Of a stretch of DNA of 32,072 nt, positions 1 through 7,743 are shown in pieces. Source of the DNA: Microbacterium sp. (GTDB lineage Bacteria; Actinomycetota; Actinomycetes; Actinomycetales; Microbacteriaceae). The notes below the pieces were generated by a model. That model saw only the letters and a program-made list of their open reading frames with translations. It did no database searches and was not told the origin of the DNA. The stretch's first letter is position 1. Each line of letters starts with the position of its first letter. The stretch is from positions 1 to 32,072 of the forward strand of contig NZTV01000059.1 of NCBI GenBank assembly GCA_002703245.1. Direction: 5' to 3'. A program made the position numbers and the translations under genes.

Positions 1-74
1 ACGGCTTCGAGGCCGAGCTCGTCGAGGCGGCAGAACGTGGTCAGGTCAGGCGTTGCGAACGTAGGGTGGTGCAC
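1..74 (-). CDS. ISL3-family transposase, N-terminal fragment
   Basis: Only the first 24 codons are present; the gene runs off the left edge. From a GTG at 74 the minus strand reads VHHPTFATPDLTTFCRLDEL and then GLEA. The stretch DLTTFCRLDELGLEA is what I recognise as the N-terminus of actinobacterial ISL3 transposases, which continue into a zinc-finger-like Cys pair and a DDE catalytic core not visible here. A GGAAG Shine-Dalgarno site lies 8 bases before the GTG and is buried in a perfect 14-bp inverted repeat (74-87 with 119-132). Read-through transcripts entering the element should therefore be poorly translated. Confidence 0.6.
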   Translation of the reverse strand, partial: MHHPTFATPDLTTFCRLDELGLEA

Positions 75-132
75 GTCGAGGTCTTCCGGCGAATGAGCAG
101 TGTGAGAACTTCCATCCTGGAAGACCTCGACG
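74..132 (-). promoter_or_regulatory. Hairpin sequestering the transposase ribosome binding site
   Basis: Positions 119-132 and 74-87 are perfect 14-bp inverted copies separated by 31 bases. In the minus-strand RNA the 3' arm contains the only plausible Shine-Dalgarno (GGAAG, 83-87) and ends on the first base of the GTG start. This layout matches the known strategy in which an insertion sequence hides its transposase start when transcribed from outside. The function is inferred from geometry. Confidence 0.5.
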
Positions 133-187
133 CCTATCCACGAACCCGCCGCCGACCCTCGACTACACCCTCAACTGCGAAGAGCCC

Positions 188-316
188 GAAAACCTCCACA
201 TCGACAAAGACCGTGTCGGCATGGGATCTCGCTCGTCCCAATCGTGATCTGCGGCCCGGCCGACCCCGCGCGTGGGGGTGTGGTCGATGAAGGCGGCGGC
301 AGGCAAGCTCACCGCG
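188..316 (+). other. Short scar next to the IS end, no assignable gene
   Basis: This stretch between the IS end and the PhzF-like gene carries broken coding-like signal. The plus frame from 188 reads ENLHIDKDRVGMGSRSSQS and stops; a second frame reads GISLVPIVICGPADPARGG. The first piece vaguely resembles the segment before the nucleophile elbow of alpha/beta hydrolases (ID-x-DRVG), so this may be a relic of a gene hit by the insertion. The similarity is too short to be secure. Confidence 0.2.
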
Positions 317-997
317 TCAGGTCAGCTCCATGAGTCGCGCATCCGACACCCGACCACCCACCTCGACCTGCTGGCCGAGATAGCGGGCGTGGGTGTACAG
401 GCGTGAACCGTGTCCCTGCGTGATGTCGAGGTCGCGACCCAGCTCGGCGGTCAGGCGAACGGCGGCAGAACCTGTGGCCTCGTCTTCCCGGATGCCGAGG
501 TCGGGGGCGAACATCCGCGACCGCACCGTGCCGGCCTCCTTGTCCACCCACGCCCACACGCAATTCGCCCCGAACGAATACGCGTCCGGATCGACGGCAT
601 CCACTTCTTCCGGGGCGTCCAGGCGGTACAGGGTGAACTCCGGACACCACTGCGGCAGGGCGTTGACGAACACGCGATCGTCGTCGAAGCGCAGGCGCGC
701 GGCGCCGGCGGGAACGTCGATCTCGTGAAGGTCTTCGCCGGTGCTCTGCAACCACGACGCGAGCCCGACGATCGGGTGCCCGGCGAACTTCAGCTGCCGC
801 GACGGGGTGAAGATCCGCGCCGTGGCGGTGCCGTTCTCGACGCCGTCGATGAAGATCGTCTCGCTGAACCCGAGGTCGGTGGCGATGTCCTGCTCACGCT
901 TCTTCGTCTGCGGCGACGCCCACACGATCCCGAGCGGATTGCCATGCTCACCGTCGTCATCGACGAACACGTTGACGACGTTCACCATCAAGCTCAT
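317..997 (-). CDS. PhzF-family isomerase/epimerase-like protein
   Basis: A protein of 226 residues belonging to the PhzF/diaminopimelate-epimerase-like fold. These are cytosolic enzymes that isomerise small carboxylic acids by proton transfer; the substrate here is unknown. Visible motifs are the N-terminal VNVF strand, the catalytic-Glu motif GFSETIF (Glu about residue 46), the FAGHPIVGLA motif, and the C-terminal DEATGSAA motif. It is somewhat shorter than typical PhzF proteins (about 260-290 residues), but both half-motifs are present. The ATG at 997 is used; an in-frame ATG at 988 is equally possible because neither has a strong ribosome binding site. It is divergent from the hydrolase at 1065 and unrelated to a phenazine cluster, so no phenazine role is implied. 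Confidence 0.85.
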   Translation of the reverse strand: MSLMVNVVNVFVDDDGEHGNPLGIVWASPQTKKREQDIATDLGFSETIFIDGVENGTATARIFTPSRQLKFAGHPIVGLASWLQSTGEDLHEIDVPAGAARLRFDDDRVFVNALPQWCPEFTLYRLDAPEEVDAVDPDAYSFGANCVWAWVDKEAGTVRSRMFAPDLGIREDEATGSAAVRLTAELGRDLDITQGHGSRLYTHARYLGQQVEVGGRVSDARLMELT

Positions 998-1052
998 CCC
1001 GCGATTCTTGCAGGGTCGCGTGGGTCGCGTGACGTCTCGACACACGGGGCCC

Positions 1053-1058
1053 TACATT
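1053..1058 (+). promoter_or_regulatory. -10 hexamer of a probable leaderless hydrolase transcript
   Basis: TACATT fits the actinobacterial TANNNT -10 pattern and ends 6 bases before the ATG at 1065. No Shine-Dalgarno precedes that ATG. Transcription would start on or next to the start codon. Confidence 0.4.
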
Positions 1059-1064
1059 TGGGTC

Positions 1065-1841
1065 ATGACAGGCGCACCCGACACCGCCGCTCCACTCGCC
1101 CTCGCCCACGACATCTCCGGTTCCGGACCGTTGCTCGTGCTCATCCACGGCATCACCGAGAACCGTGCCGCATGGGATCCCGTCGACCTCACCGCCGACT
1201 TCGAAGTTCTCCGCGTCGACGTGCGCGGGCACGGACAGTCACCGGTGCAGGCACCGTTCGACCCGTCCACCCTCGCCGCAGACGTGCACGCGACCGTCGA
1301 GGCCGTGCGCCCCGGCGTCGTGCCGATCGTCGTCGGCCACTCGATGGGCGGCATCATCGCCACCGCCTACGCCTCGCGCTACCCCGTGAAGGCGGTGATC
1401 AACATCGACCAGGCTCTCGCGCTCGGCGACATGCAGGCCCAGGTCAAGAAGATGGAACCGCTGCTGAAGAGCCCCCTGTTCCCGGTGCTCGTCGGCCAGG
1501 TCTTCCGGTCGATGAGGGGCGAGCTGCCGGCGGCGGAGAACAAACGCCTCAAGAAGTTGCGCACGCCGCGCCGCGAGGTCGTCCTCGGCGTGTGGTCGCC
1601 GATGCTGACACAAACCCCGGAGGAACTGGCCACCACCGTCGACGAGACCGTCGCCGTGCCGGACGACGTGCCCTACCTCGTCATCGCCGGACTGGACCCG
1701 GGACCCGACTACCGAGAGTGGCTGCGCGGGCGCATCCCGAGCCTCACCTACGAGGTGTGGGCGAAGACCCACTACCCGCACCTGGTCGAACCCGACCGGT
1801 TCGTCGCGCGCGTGAAGGAGTTCGCCACCGCGGGGGAGTGA
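1065..1841 (+). CDS. Alpha/beta hydrolase
   Basis: A 258-residue alpha/beta-fold hydrolase. It shows the oxyanion-loop motif LIHGITENRAAW (about residues 26-37), the nucleophile elbow VGHSMGG (Ser near residue 90), a probable catalytic Asp in IAGLDPGPDY and a C-terminal His in THYPHLVEP. The family cleaves esters, lactones or amides; no substrate can be read from the sequence. The start at 1065 is preceded by a -10-like TACATT and no ribosome binding site, suggesting a leaderless message. It stands alone: the upstream neighbour is divergent and the downstream small membrane protein begins 43 bases later. Confidence 0.88.
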   Translation: MTGAPDTAAPLALAHDISGSGPLLVLIHGITENRAAWDPVDLTADFEVLRVDVRGHGQSPVQAPFDPSTLAADVHATVEAVRPGVVPIVVGHSMGGIIATAYASRYPVKAVINIDQALALGDMQAQVKKMEPLLKSPLFPVLVGQVFRSMRGELPAAENKRLKKLRTPRREVVLGVWSPMLTQTPEELATTVDETVAVPDDVPYLVIAGLDPGPDYREWLRGRIPSLTYEVWAKTHYPHLVEPDRFVARVKEFATAGE

Positions 1842-1884
1842 CCGCCCGGTTGCGCGGGCGCCCCGGCGGCGGGATGCTGGCGGG

Positions 1885-2208
1885 ATGGAAACGCTCTGGA
1901 TCATCGTCGCCGTCATCGGTGCGGTCTGCTACGCCGGCGGCGTGATCGCCTACGCCCGGTCGAACCCGGGCACGGTGATCCCGTGGTCCACACAACCCGA
2001 CGGGGAGAAGCCGTGGATGGCCGTGATGCGCGGCATCGGAATCGTGCTTGTGCTCCTGGGGGTCGTCATGTGGGCGATCACGCGGTCGGCGACGTGGGAG
2101 GGGCCAGGACTCGGCTGGCTCGCCGGGCTTCTCATCATCGCGTTCCTGCTACCTGCGGCGATCGTCATCATGGTCGTCAACAGTCGGATCTCCCGCGGCG
2201 GGAAGTGA
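1885..2208 (+). CDS. Small three-helix membrane protein
   Basis: A 107-residue integral membrane protein of unknown function. Three hydrophobic segments are visible at about residues 4-23 (LWIIVAVIGAVCYAGGVIAY), 46-66 (VMRGIGIVLVLLGVVMWAI) and 76-100 (LGWLAGLLIIAFLLPAAIVIMV). A short polar loop lies between the first two and the tail is basic (SRISRGGK). It has no recognisable enzymatic motif. It follows the hydrolase by 43 bases on the same strand and may be co-transcribed with it. The ATG at 1885 has only a weak GGCGGG upstream. Confidence 0.7.
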   Translation: METLWIIVAVIGAVCYAGGVIAYARSNPGTVIPWSTQPDGEKPWMAVMRGIGIVLVLLGVVMWAITRSATWEGPGLGWLAGLLIIAFLLPAAIVIMVVNSRISRGGK

Positions 2209-2271
2209 CCTCGGCGGGCGGTACCGGCTCGGTTGATGGAATACCGCGCCGGTCGTGTCGTTGATCCGGAC

Positions 2272-3231
2272 ATGACCCAGATCGGAAACAGCGACCTCGA
2301 CGTCCATCCCCTCAGCCTCGGCGGCAACGTGTTCGGCTGGACCGCCGACCGCGACGCGTCCTTCCGCATCCTCGACTCGTTCGTCGCCGGTGGCGGCGAC
2401 TTCATCGACACCGCCGACGTCTACAGCGCCTGGGTGCCCGGCAACTCCGGCGGTGAGAGCGAGACGATCATCGGCGAGTGGCTCGCACAACGCAGTCCCG
2501 AAGGCGTCACGATTGCGACCAAGGGCGGTGCGCACCCCGCGTTCAAGGGACTCGCCGCCGGCACCGTGCGCGCCGCCGCGGAGGCGTCGCTGAAGCGCCT
2601 CGGACTCGAGACCATCGACCTGTACTGGGCGCACTTCGACGACGCCGACACGCCCCTCGAAGAAACCGTCGCCGCCTACGCCGCGCTGCAGCGCGACGGC
2701 CTCGTGCGCCACGTCGCCGTGTCGAACTACAGCGCCGACCGCATCCGCGAGTGGGTGCGCATCGCCGACGAGCAGGGCGTCGCCCGCCCCGTCGCCATCC
2801 AGCCGCACTACAACCTCGTGCACCGCAACGACGTCGAAGAGAACATCGTGCCCGTCGCGGAAGAGTTCGGCATGAGCCTCGTGCCCTACTACGCGCTCGC
2901 GAGCGGGTTCCTCACCGGCAAGTACCGTTCGGTGGAGGACACCGGTGACGGTTCGCCGCGCGCCGGAGGCGCCGCGAAGTACGCGACACCGCAGGGCATC
3001 CAGATCATCGACACGCTCGAGCGCATCGGTGCCGCACACGACGCGTCGATCACGTCCACCGCGCTCGCGTGGCTGCGCGCCCAGCCGACCGTGGCCGCGC
3101 CGATCGCCAGCGAATCGCGCACCGAGCAGGTTGCCGACCTGCTCGCCAGCACCCGCCTCGACCTCACCGCCGACGAGGTCGACGAACTCGACCGCGTGTC
3201 GGCCTGGACGCCGGAGACCGCCTCGGTCTGA
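2272..3231 (+). CDS. Aldo/keto reductase
   Basis: A 319-residue NADPH-dependent aldo/keto reductase, the (beta/alpha)8-barrel family that reduces aldehydes and ketones in the cytosol. Catalytic-tetrad motifs are visible: DTADVYS (Asp and Tyr), IATKGG (Lys) and YWAHFDD (His), along with the GGESETIIGEWL segment. The C-terminal cofactor-binding part (AAPIASESRTEQVADLL) is of the kind found in YajO/Tas-type members. I use the ATG at 2272, which opens the conserved MTQIGNSDLDVHPLSLG start; TTG 2233 and ATG 2236 lie upstream in frame but add only non-conserved residues. The substrate is unknown. Confidence 0.9.
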   Translation: MTQIGNSDLDVHPLSLGGNVFGWTADRDASFRILDSFVAGGGDFIDTADVYSAWVPGNSGGESETIIGEWLAQRSPEGVTIATKGGAHPAFKGLAAGTVRAAAEASLKRLGLETIDLYWAHFDDADTPLEETVAAYAALQRDGLVRHVAVSNYSADRIREWVRIADEQGVARPVAIQPHYNLVHRNDVEENIVPVAEEFGMSLVPYYALASGFLTGKYRSVEDTGDGSPRAGGAAKYATPQGIQIIDTLERIGAAHDASITSTALAWLRAQPTVAAPIASESRTEQVADLLASTRLDLTADEVDELDRVSAWTPETASV

Positions 3232-3252
3232 GGAGGGCGGCTGCGCGACCCG

Positions 3253-3288
3253 GTGCGCCCGCGCTGAGAATCCCTCCCGCGGGCGCAC
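3253..3288. terminator. Bidirectional terminator between convergent genes
   Basis: An 11-bp perfect inverted repeat (3253-3263 with 3278-3288, GTGCGCCCGCG) with a 14-base loop sits between the convergent aldo/keto reductase and nucleoside hydrolase genes. It has no U-tract, as is usual in high-GC actinobacteria. Confidence 0.55.
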
Positions 3289-3298
3289 TTCCGGGGTT

Positions 3299-4234
3299 TC
3301 AAGACAGGGCGCGCACCATCGTGGCGAAGAACAGGTCCTGGTCGATCTCTTCGATGACCCGCGCGTTCGGCTCGCGTCCCGAACGGCGCACCGCATCGAC
3401 GAGCATGTACCCCTGCGTCAGGCCCGGCGAGGTCTCGACGTCGACGAAGTAGTCGGTGGCCCGCGTCACGATGGCCGGTTCGACGGCGATCGCCGCGGCG
3501 ATCGAATCCGGATGCGTGCTCCCGCGCACACCGTGCGTCTTCTCGACATACTCGACACTCGCGCGGTTCGCCTTCGCGAAGAACCGCGACTGCGGGGTGT
3601 CGAGCTCGTCGATAATCTGCAATTGTTCCGGACTGAATCGCCCCTGGTTCATCACCAGATCCCAGGTCACGAGGGTCACGGGGAAGCCGGCGGCGAGCAC
3701 GATCTTCGCCGCTTCCGGGTCGTGCCAGAAGTTCGCCTCCGCCGCGGCCGTGATGTTCCCGAGAGCGTTGTTCGTGCCGCCCATGATGTAGAGGTGCTTG
3801 ACTTTGCCGGCGATCGACCGGTCGGCGACCACCGCGCAGGCGAGATTGGTCAGCGGCGCCTGCGCGATGATCGTCAACTCGCCCGGGTTGTCGTTGATCA
3901 TCCGGATGAGTGCCGTCACGGCGTTCTCCGCTTCGGGGCGTTGCGCCGCCTGCGGGAACCCGGCGCCACCGAATCCGTCCACGCCGTGCACGTAGGAGGA
4001 GTCGTCGAACGGAGCGATCATCGGCAGGCGGCATCCCTCGAACACCGGAACATGGCGGCCGATGTCGGCGACCTCGATCGTGTAGAGCGCGTTCTCGACC
4101 ATCTGGTCGAACCCGACATTGCCGTAGTTGATCGTGACCGCCTCGACCACGGCGTTCGGGTGTCGCAGCCCGATCAGCAGCGCGAACGCGTCGTCCTGCG
4201 CGGTGTCGGTGTCATGGATGAGCCGCAATGTCAT
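3299..4234 (-). CDS. Inosine/uridine-preferring nucleoside hydrolase
   Basis: A 311-residue nucleoside hydrolase that cleaves the N-glycosidic bond of ribonucleosides to give base and ribose, as in purine/pyrimidine salvage. The calcium-binding Asp cluster at the N-terminus is clear (LIHDTDTAQDD, Asp 8, 10, 14 and 15). Also present are NYGNVG and a GGTNNALGNITAAAEANFWHDPEAA segment, the family's NxxAEFNxxxDPEAA-type motif. The ATG at 4234 is preceded by GAGAGG at a suitable distance; an upstream in-frame ATG at 4264 adds ten non-conserved residues. The exact nucleoside preference is not readable. Confidence 0.92.
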   Translation of the reverse strand: MTLRLIHDTDTAQDDAFALLIGLRHPNAVVEAVTINYGNVGFDQMVENALYTIEVADIGRHVPVFEGCRLPMIAPFDDSSYVHGVDGFGGAGFPQAAQRPEAENAVTALIRMINDNPGELTIIAQAPLTNLACAVVADRSIAGKVKHLYIMGGTNNALGNITAAAEANFWHDPEAAKIVLAAGFPVTLVTWDLVMNQGRFSPEQLQIIDELDTPQSRFFAKANRASVEYVEKTHGVRGSTHPDSIAAAIAVEPAIVTRATDYFVDVETSPGLTQGYMLVDAVRRSGREPNARVIEEIDQDLFFATMVRALS

Positions 4235-4291
4235 GGCAAGAACCTCTCGGGAAACACGCCGCATCGCGCGGCACCAGCGATCCAGGCGACG

Positions 4292-4551
4292 CTACCGCGC
4301 GGCCGTTTCGCCGGTGTTTCGTCGCCCCTGTGACGCGTCCCACCACTCGAGGACCCGCGTTCCGATCAGGGTCAGCCACGGCGACGGCTCACCCTCCCGG
4401 ACGTCGACATCGACCCACGTGCGTCCGGCGAGCGGCTTGCCCTGCAGCCACGTGCCGTCGGGCCGACGTGCGGCCCGGACGAGGTCGATCGCGTCCGACA
4501 GGCGCCGATCAGGGGAGACGCCGTCATGGCGTTTCGGAAGTGCGACACCAC
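4292..4551 (-). pseudogene. C-terminal remnant of a squalene-cyclase-like protein
   Basis: The minus strand here encodes about 86 residues ending at a TAG (4292-4294), including LSDAIDLVRAARRPDGTWLQ, GRTWVDVDV and GEPSPWLTLIGTRVLEWWDA. This is the closing part of the prenyltransferase/squalene-oxidase-repeat proteins found in many bacteria; the PDGTW element is typical of that repeat. No ATG, GTG or TTG start occurs in frame before the reading frame runs into the terminator of the upstream amidase gene. It therefore looks like the tail of a gene whose 5' part was lost, probably when the amidase gene or its flank was placed here. The identification is from memory of the family and moderate. 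Confidence 0.5.
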
Positions 4552-4583
4552 GGAGGGCCCGAGGCCGAAGCCCCGGACCCTCC
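4552..4583 (-). terminator. Strong terminator with UUCG tetraloop after the amidase gene
   Basis: A 14-bp stem (two G-U pairs) closes on a TTCG loop with a C-G closing pair, one of the most stable RNA tetraloops. It begins 13 bases beyond the amidase stop codon. No U-tract follows. Confidence 0.7.
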
Positions 4584-4596
4584 TCACGCCGATGCG

Positions 4597-7512
4597 TCAG
4601 GCGCGACGCGCGCGACGCGCGACCAGCAACACGAGACCACCGGCCCCGAGCAGACCCGCGGCGATCGGGATCAGCCAGGCACCGTCGTAGCCGGTGGTGG
4701 CCAGTCCGGCGGTCGAACCGGCCGCCGTCACCTCGAGGTCGGCGAACACGCTGCCATCGCTCGTGCGCACCTCGATCTCGTGCGAGCCGGGCTCGGTGTC
4801 GGCCGGAATGGTGACCGTGATGCTCACCGACTCGTCATCCGCGACCACCGTCGTCAGCTGAACCGGGTCGGAGTGCAGCCACACCTCGACCGACTCGCCG
4901 GCCTCCAGCCCGGAAGCCTCGACCGTGAGCTCGCCACCGACCTGCACGGTCGACGCCGACAGCGACGACTCGAGCTCCGTGGTCGGCTCCGTCGGCTCCG
5001 TGGGATCCGGGGTCGGTGTCGGGTCCGGGGTGGGGGTCGGGTCCGGCGTCGGGGTCGGCGTGGGCGTCGGCTGCGGTGAACCGTCGTAGGCCAACGCCGG
5101 CGCGGTGGTCACGACCTGCTGACCCTGCGTCTGCTGCTCCAGCGCGTAGCCCATGCCGAGCACCTCGGCATCCGACCACGGCGTGCCCATCAGCTGCATG
5201 GCGATCGAGTAGCCGTGACCGTTGGTCCCGACCGGCACGACGACCGTCGGAAGGCCGACGTTCGAGGTCAGCACGCCCGTGGAACGGTCGGCGCTGTGCC
5301 GTGTGGTGTTGCCGTCGTTGTTGTACATGTCGCTGAGGAACCCGGCGTAGACGATCACGTCGACATCCGACGCGGCCATCCAATCCGAGATGCGCTGCTT
5401 GTACTCATCGCGGTAAGCCAGCCACGCATCGACCTCTTCCTCGGTCATCCGCTCGTCGTCGCGCTCGCGCTGGTTGTAGGGCAGCACGCGCGGGTCGGCG
5501 CGGAGCTCGTTGCCATCGGCGAACGGGAACAGCCCGTTCTGCTCCTCGATGTAGCGCGCCCATCCCTCGGCCGTGCGGCTTCCGCCGACCGAATCCGGAC
5601 GGCTCGGCACATCGCTCATCTCGACCATCGTCGCGCCGGCGGCCTCGAGCTGCGAGAACTGCGCCATCACCGCGGCACCGGTGTCGTCGTCGGCGTAGGC
5701 GGAGACGAACGAGTCGGGCAGGTAGCCCACCCGCTTGCCCTGCAACGCGTCGGCATCGAGTGACGCGGTCCAGTCCTCCGGCCGGTGCTCATCCGCTTCT
5801 GCGGTGAGGATGTCGGCCGGGTCGGTGCCGGTCGTCGCGTTCAGCAGGTAGGCCAGGTCGGTGACGGTGCGCGCGATCGGACCGGCGTAGTCCTGACCCC
5901 ACGACAGGGGGATCACCCCGGCGACGCTGGCCATGCCATCGGTGCCGCGGAACGTGGTCAGACTCGAACCGACCGTCGGTGCGTACAGCGACACCCCGGT
6001 CTGGGTGCCCAGTGATCCGGCCGCGAGGCTCGCGGCGACCGAGACGGCCGAGCCGCCCGAGGAGCCGAACGAGGTCTTCGACGGGTAGAGCGCGTTCCAC
6101 ACCTGGCCCCAGCCGCTTTCGCTCCGGCTGCCGGACGACGCGAACTCCGACAGGTTCGCCTTGCCGATGATGATGGCGCCCGCTTCGCGGAGCTGCTCGA
6201 CCTGGTAGGCGTCGTGGTCGGGCTGGTAGCCCTCGAGCGCGAGCGTGCCACCGGTGGTGGGCATGTCGTAGGTGTCGAAGAGATCCTTCACCGCGATCGG
6301 AATCCCCAGCAGCTCACCGGTGACGCCCTCGGCGCGCAGCGCATCGGCCGCGCGGGCCTGCTCCAGTGCGTTCTCCGCGACGGTGATGAAGGAGTTGTAG
6401 CCGAACTGTCCCTCGTCATACACGCGGATGCGGTCGAGGTAGGCCTGCACGATCTGCTCGGAGGTCACCGCGCCCGACTCCATGTCGGCCTGCAGTTCGG
6501 CGATGGTCTTGTTGACCACGTCGTAGGACGAGCTGGTCGTGGCCGCCGGAGCGGTCGGGACCTCCGGGATGCCCAGCATCACCGGCGCGCCACACTCCGG
6601 GGCCTCCTCGAGGGAGGAAAGGTCCCAGTTCGTGATCGTGCAGATCTCGTCGGTGGTCAGACCCTCGAGGTCGGGGGTCGCCGCCAGGTCGGCGAGGATC
6701 GCGCTGAGCGCATCCTGCGACCCCTCCGCATCGTCGCCGACGGCGATGAACCGCGCCAACGACTGCGTCTCACCCGGGTCGATCGTGAGGGTGTTGATGT
6801 AGCCGTTGTAGTTGGCTTCGTGCCCCGTCGTGGACATCGGCGTGGAGAACGGGTCGCGCTCCTGGTTGCCGGTTCCGACCATGGCGCCTTCGAAAGGTGC
6901 GGGCGAGCCGAGGGTGACGCCGATCGGGCGCACATCGCTCTCGGTGGTCGCCGAGAGCGTCCAGGAGTCCTCGGGGGTGACCATGGCGTCGCCGGAGGAG
7001 GTCAGCTTGATGAGGCTCTGCTCCTCCTCGGTGCCGTAGCCGAGCGCGCCACCGAAGCTCACATCGACCGTGATCGGCGCGTCGGTGGTGTTCGTGAACG
7101 TGTCGAAATAGCGCGCCGTGCTGTCGGCGACATCGACGGAGATCTCCCGGGTGATCGCCACGCCACCCAGGTCGACGGACGCCGTCGACTCGTATTCGCT
7201 CGTGCCGTCGAAGGTCAGCCCGAACCCGCGCATCATCTCGCCGTTGAACCGCGGCTCAGGCGTGGTCGACACCTGCACGAAGATGTTGCCGAAGCCGTCG
7301 ACCTCGGAGTCGCTGACGGCGCGGAGGCTGCCGGTGTCGAGCCCGGGCGGTGCCGCATCGTGCACCTGCCATTCGGCTTCGTTGTCGGTGGTGACCGTCG
7401 TCACCGCGCTGGCACCGAGGGCCGGTGCGACACATCCTGCGGTCACGACCGCGGCGATCGCCGATGCGCCGAACAGGCGCAGATGTCGTTTCCGGCGTTG
7501 GGGCTCGTTCAT
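4597..7512 (-). CDS. Secreted, sortase-anchored amidase-signature enzyme
   Basis: A 971-residue surface protein. Order: basic N-terminus and signal peptide (to about residue 35); a beta-rich region of unknown function (about 40-315); an amidase-signature domain (about 330-830) with the Lys-cisSer-Ser triad visible as AVKD (Lys near 409), FGSSGGSA (near 484) and a nucleophile Ser in GTQTGVS (near 507). Then come a Pro-Thr/Asp wall-spanning linker, an Ig-like segment, LATTG (937-941), a hydrophobic helix and an RRARRA tail. LAxTG is the class E sortase signal of high-GC actinobacteria, so the enzyme should be covalently attached to peptidoglycan. The family hydrolyses amides; the substrate outside the cell is unknown. 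The nucleophile motif departs from the usual GTDTGGS. ATG 7512 is chosen because GGAGAG is correctly spaced; GTG 7518 is too close. Confidence 0.88.
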   Translation of the reverse strand: MNEPQRRKRHLRLFGASAIAAVVTAGCVAPALGASAVTTVTTDNEAEWQVHDAAPPGLDTGSLRAVSDSEVDGFGNIFVQVSTTPEPRFNGEMMRGFGLTFDGTSEYESTASVDLGGVAITREISVDVADSTARYFDTFTNTTDAPITVDVSFGGALGYGTEEEQSLIKLTSSGDAMVTPEDSWTLSATTESDVRPIGVTLGSPAPFEGAMVGTGNQERDPFSTPMSTTGHEANYNGYINTLTIDPGETQSLARFIAVGDDAEGSQDALSAILADLAATPDLEGLTTDEICTITNWDLSSLEEAPECGAPVMLGIPEVPTAPAATTSSSYDVVNKTIAELQADMESGAVTSEQIVQAYLDRIRVYDEGQFGYNSFITVAENALEQARAADALRAEGVTGELLGIPIAVKDLFDTYDMPTTGGTLALEGYQPDHDAYQVEQLREAGAIIIGKANLSEFASSGSRSESGWGQVWNALYPSKTSFGSSGGSAVSVAASLAAGSLGTQTGVSLYAPTVGSSLTTFRGTDGMASVAGVIPLSWGQDYAGPIARTVTDLAYLLNATTGTDPADILTAEADEHRPEDWTASLDADALQGKRVGYLPDSFVSAYADDDTGAAVMAQFSQLEAAGATMVEMSDVPSRPDSVGGSRTAEGWARYIEEQNGLFPFADGNELRADPRVLPYNQRERDDERMTEEEVDAWLAYRDEYKQRISDWMAASDVDVIVYAGFLSDMYNNDGNTTRHSADRSTGVLTSNVGLPTVVVPVGTNGHGYSIAMQLMGTPWSDAEVLGMGYALEQQTQGQQVVTTAPALAYDGSPQPTPTPTPTPDPTPTPDPTPTPDPTEPTEPTTELESSLSASTVQVGGELTVEASGLEAGESVEVWLHSDPVQLTTVVADDESVSITVTIPADTEPGSHEIEVRTSDGSVFADLEVTAAGSTAGLATTGYDGAWLIPIAAGLLGAGGLVLLVARRARRA
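5003..5073 (-). repeat. Pro-Thr/Asp tandem linker repeats in the amidase gene
   Basis: A tandem run of near-identical short units on the minus strand encodes PTPTPTPTPDPTPTPDPTPT followed by further PT/EPT units. Such Pro-Thr stretches span the cell wall between an exported catalytic domain and its anchor. The repeats may vary in copy number between strains. Confidence 0.7.
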
Positions 7513-7743
7513 TGACACTCTCCAGGTGTGCGGGATGCGGCCGAGTGGTCGCGGCGGCGACGTTAGTGATGGGATATTTCACAAGCGTTGCCTAGGGAAG
7601 TCCTAGAGAAAACACAAGAAAAGCGCAAGAGCGTGCAAAGTGCTCGTCGAGGAAGCGCGGAGCGGGAGCGCAACCCCTCCTGTCGGCGCGCACAGGGCTG
7701 ACAAGCTGGCCGGGTCCGACGTCACCGCACCCGGGAGGACCCC
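7513..7743. other. Divergent promoter region (amidase / HAD phosphatase)
   Basis: These 231 bases hold the 5' regions of two divergent genes and no gene of their own. The part at 7570-7635 is unusually A-rich for the window. It includes the palindrome CTAGGGAAGTCCTAG (7592-7606), a possible operator. TATCCC and TAACGT on the minus strand are candidate -10 elements for the amidase gene, but I cannot pair either with a convincing -35. Confidence 0.3.

Larger units (their letters stand above)
1..186 (-). mobile_element. End of an ISL3-family insertion sequence (partial)
   Basis: On the minus strand the element would begin with GGCTCTTCGCAG at position 186, which fits the GGCTCTTC-type terminal inverted repeats of ISL3 elements. 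It runs leftward through a 112-base leader into a transposase start at 74. The other end lies outside the window, so the expected 8-bp target duplication (187-194 on this side) cannot be tested. The boundary at 186 is assigned from the terminal-repeat resemblance plus the transposase start, and is therefore probable rather than proven. Confidence 0.6.

Noticed and set aside
66-290. A 74-codon plus-strand gene at the left edge
   Set aside because: It runs antisense through the transposase start and across the IS boundary, with no ribosome binding site and no recognisable product.
2233-2271. Earlier start (TTG/ATG) for the aldo/keto reductase
   Set aside because: The added residues are not part of the family and no ribosome binding site precedes them.
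4372-4587. A 71-codon minus-strand gene starting with an ATG at 4587
   Set aside because: It crosses the amidase terminator and its product is Arg/Ser-rich; the neighbouring minus frame carries the recognisable cyclase-like sequence.
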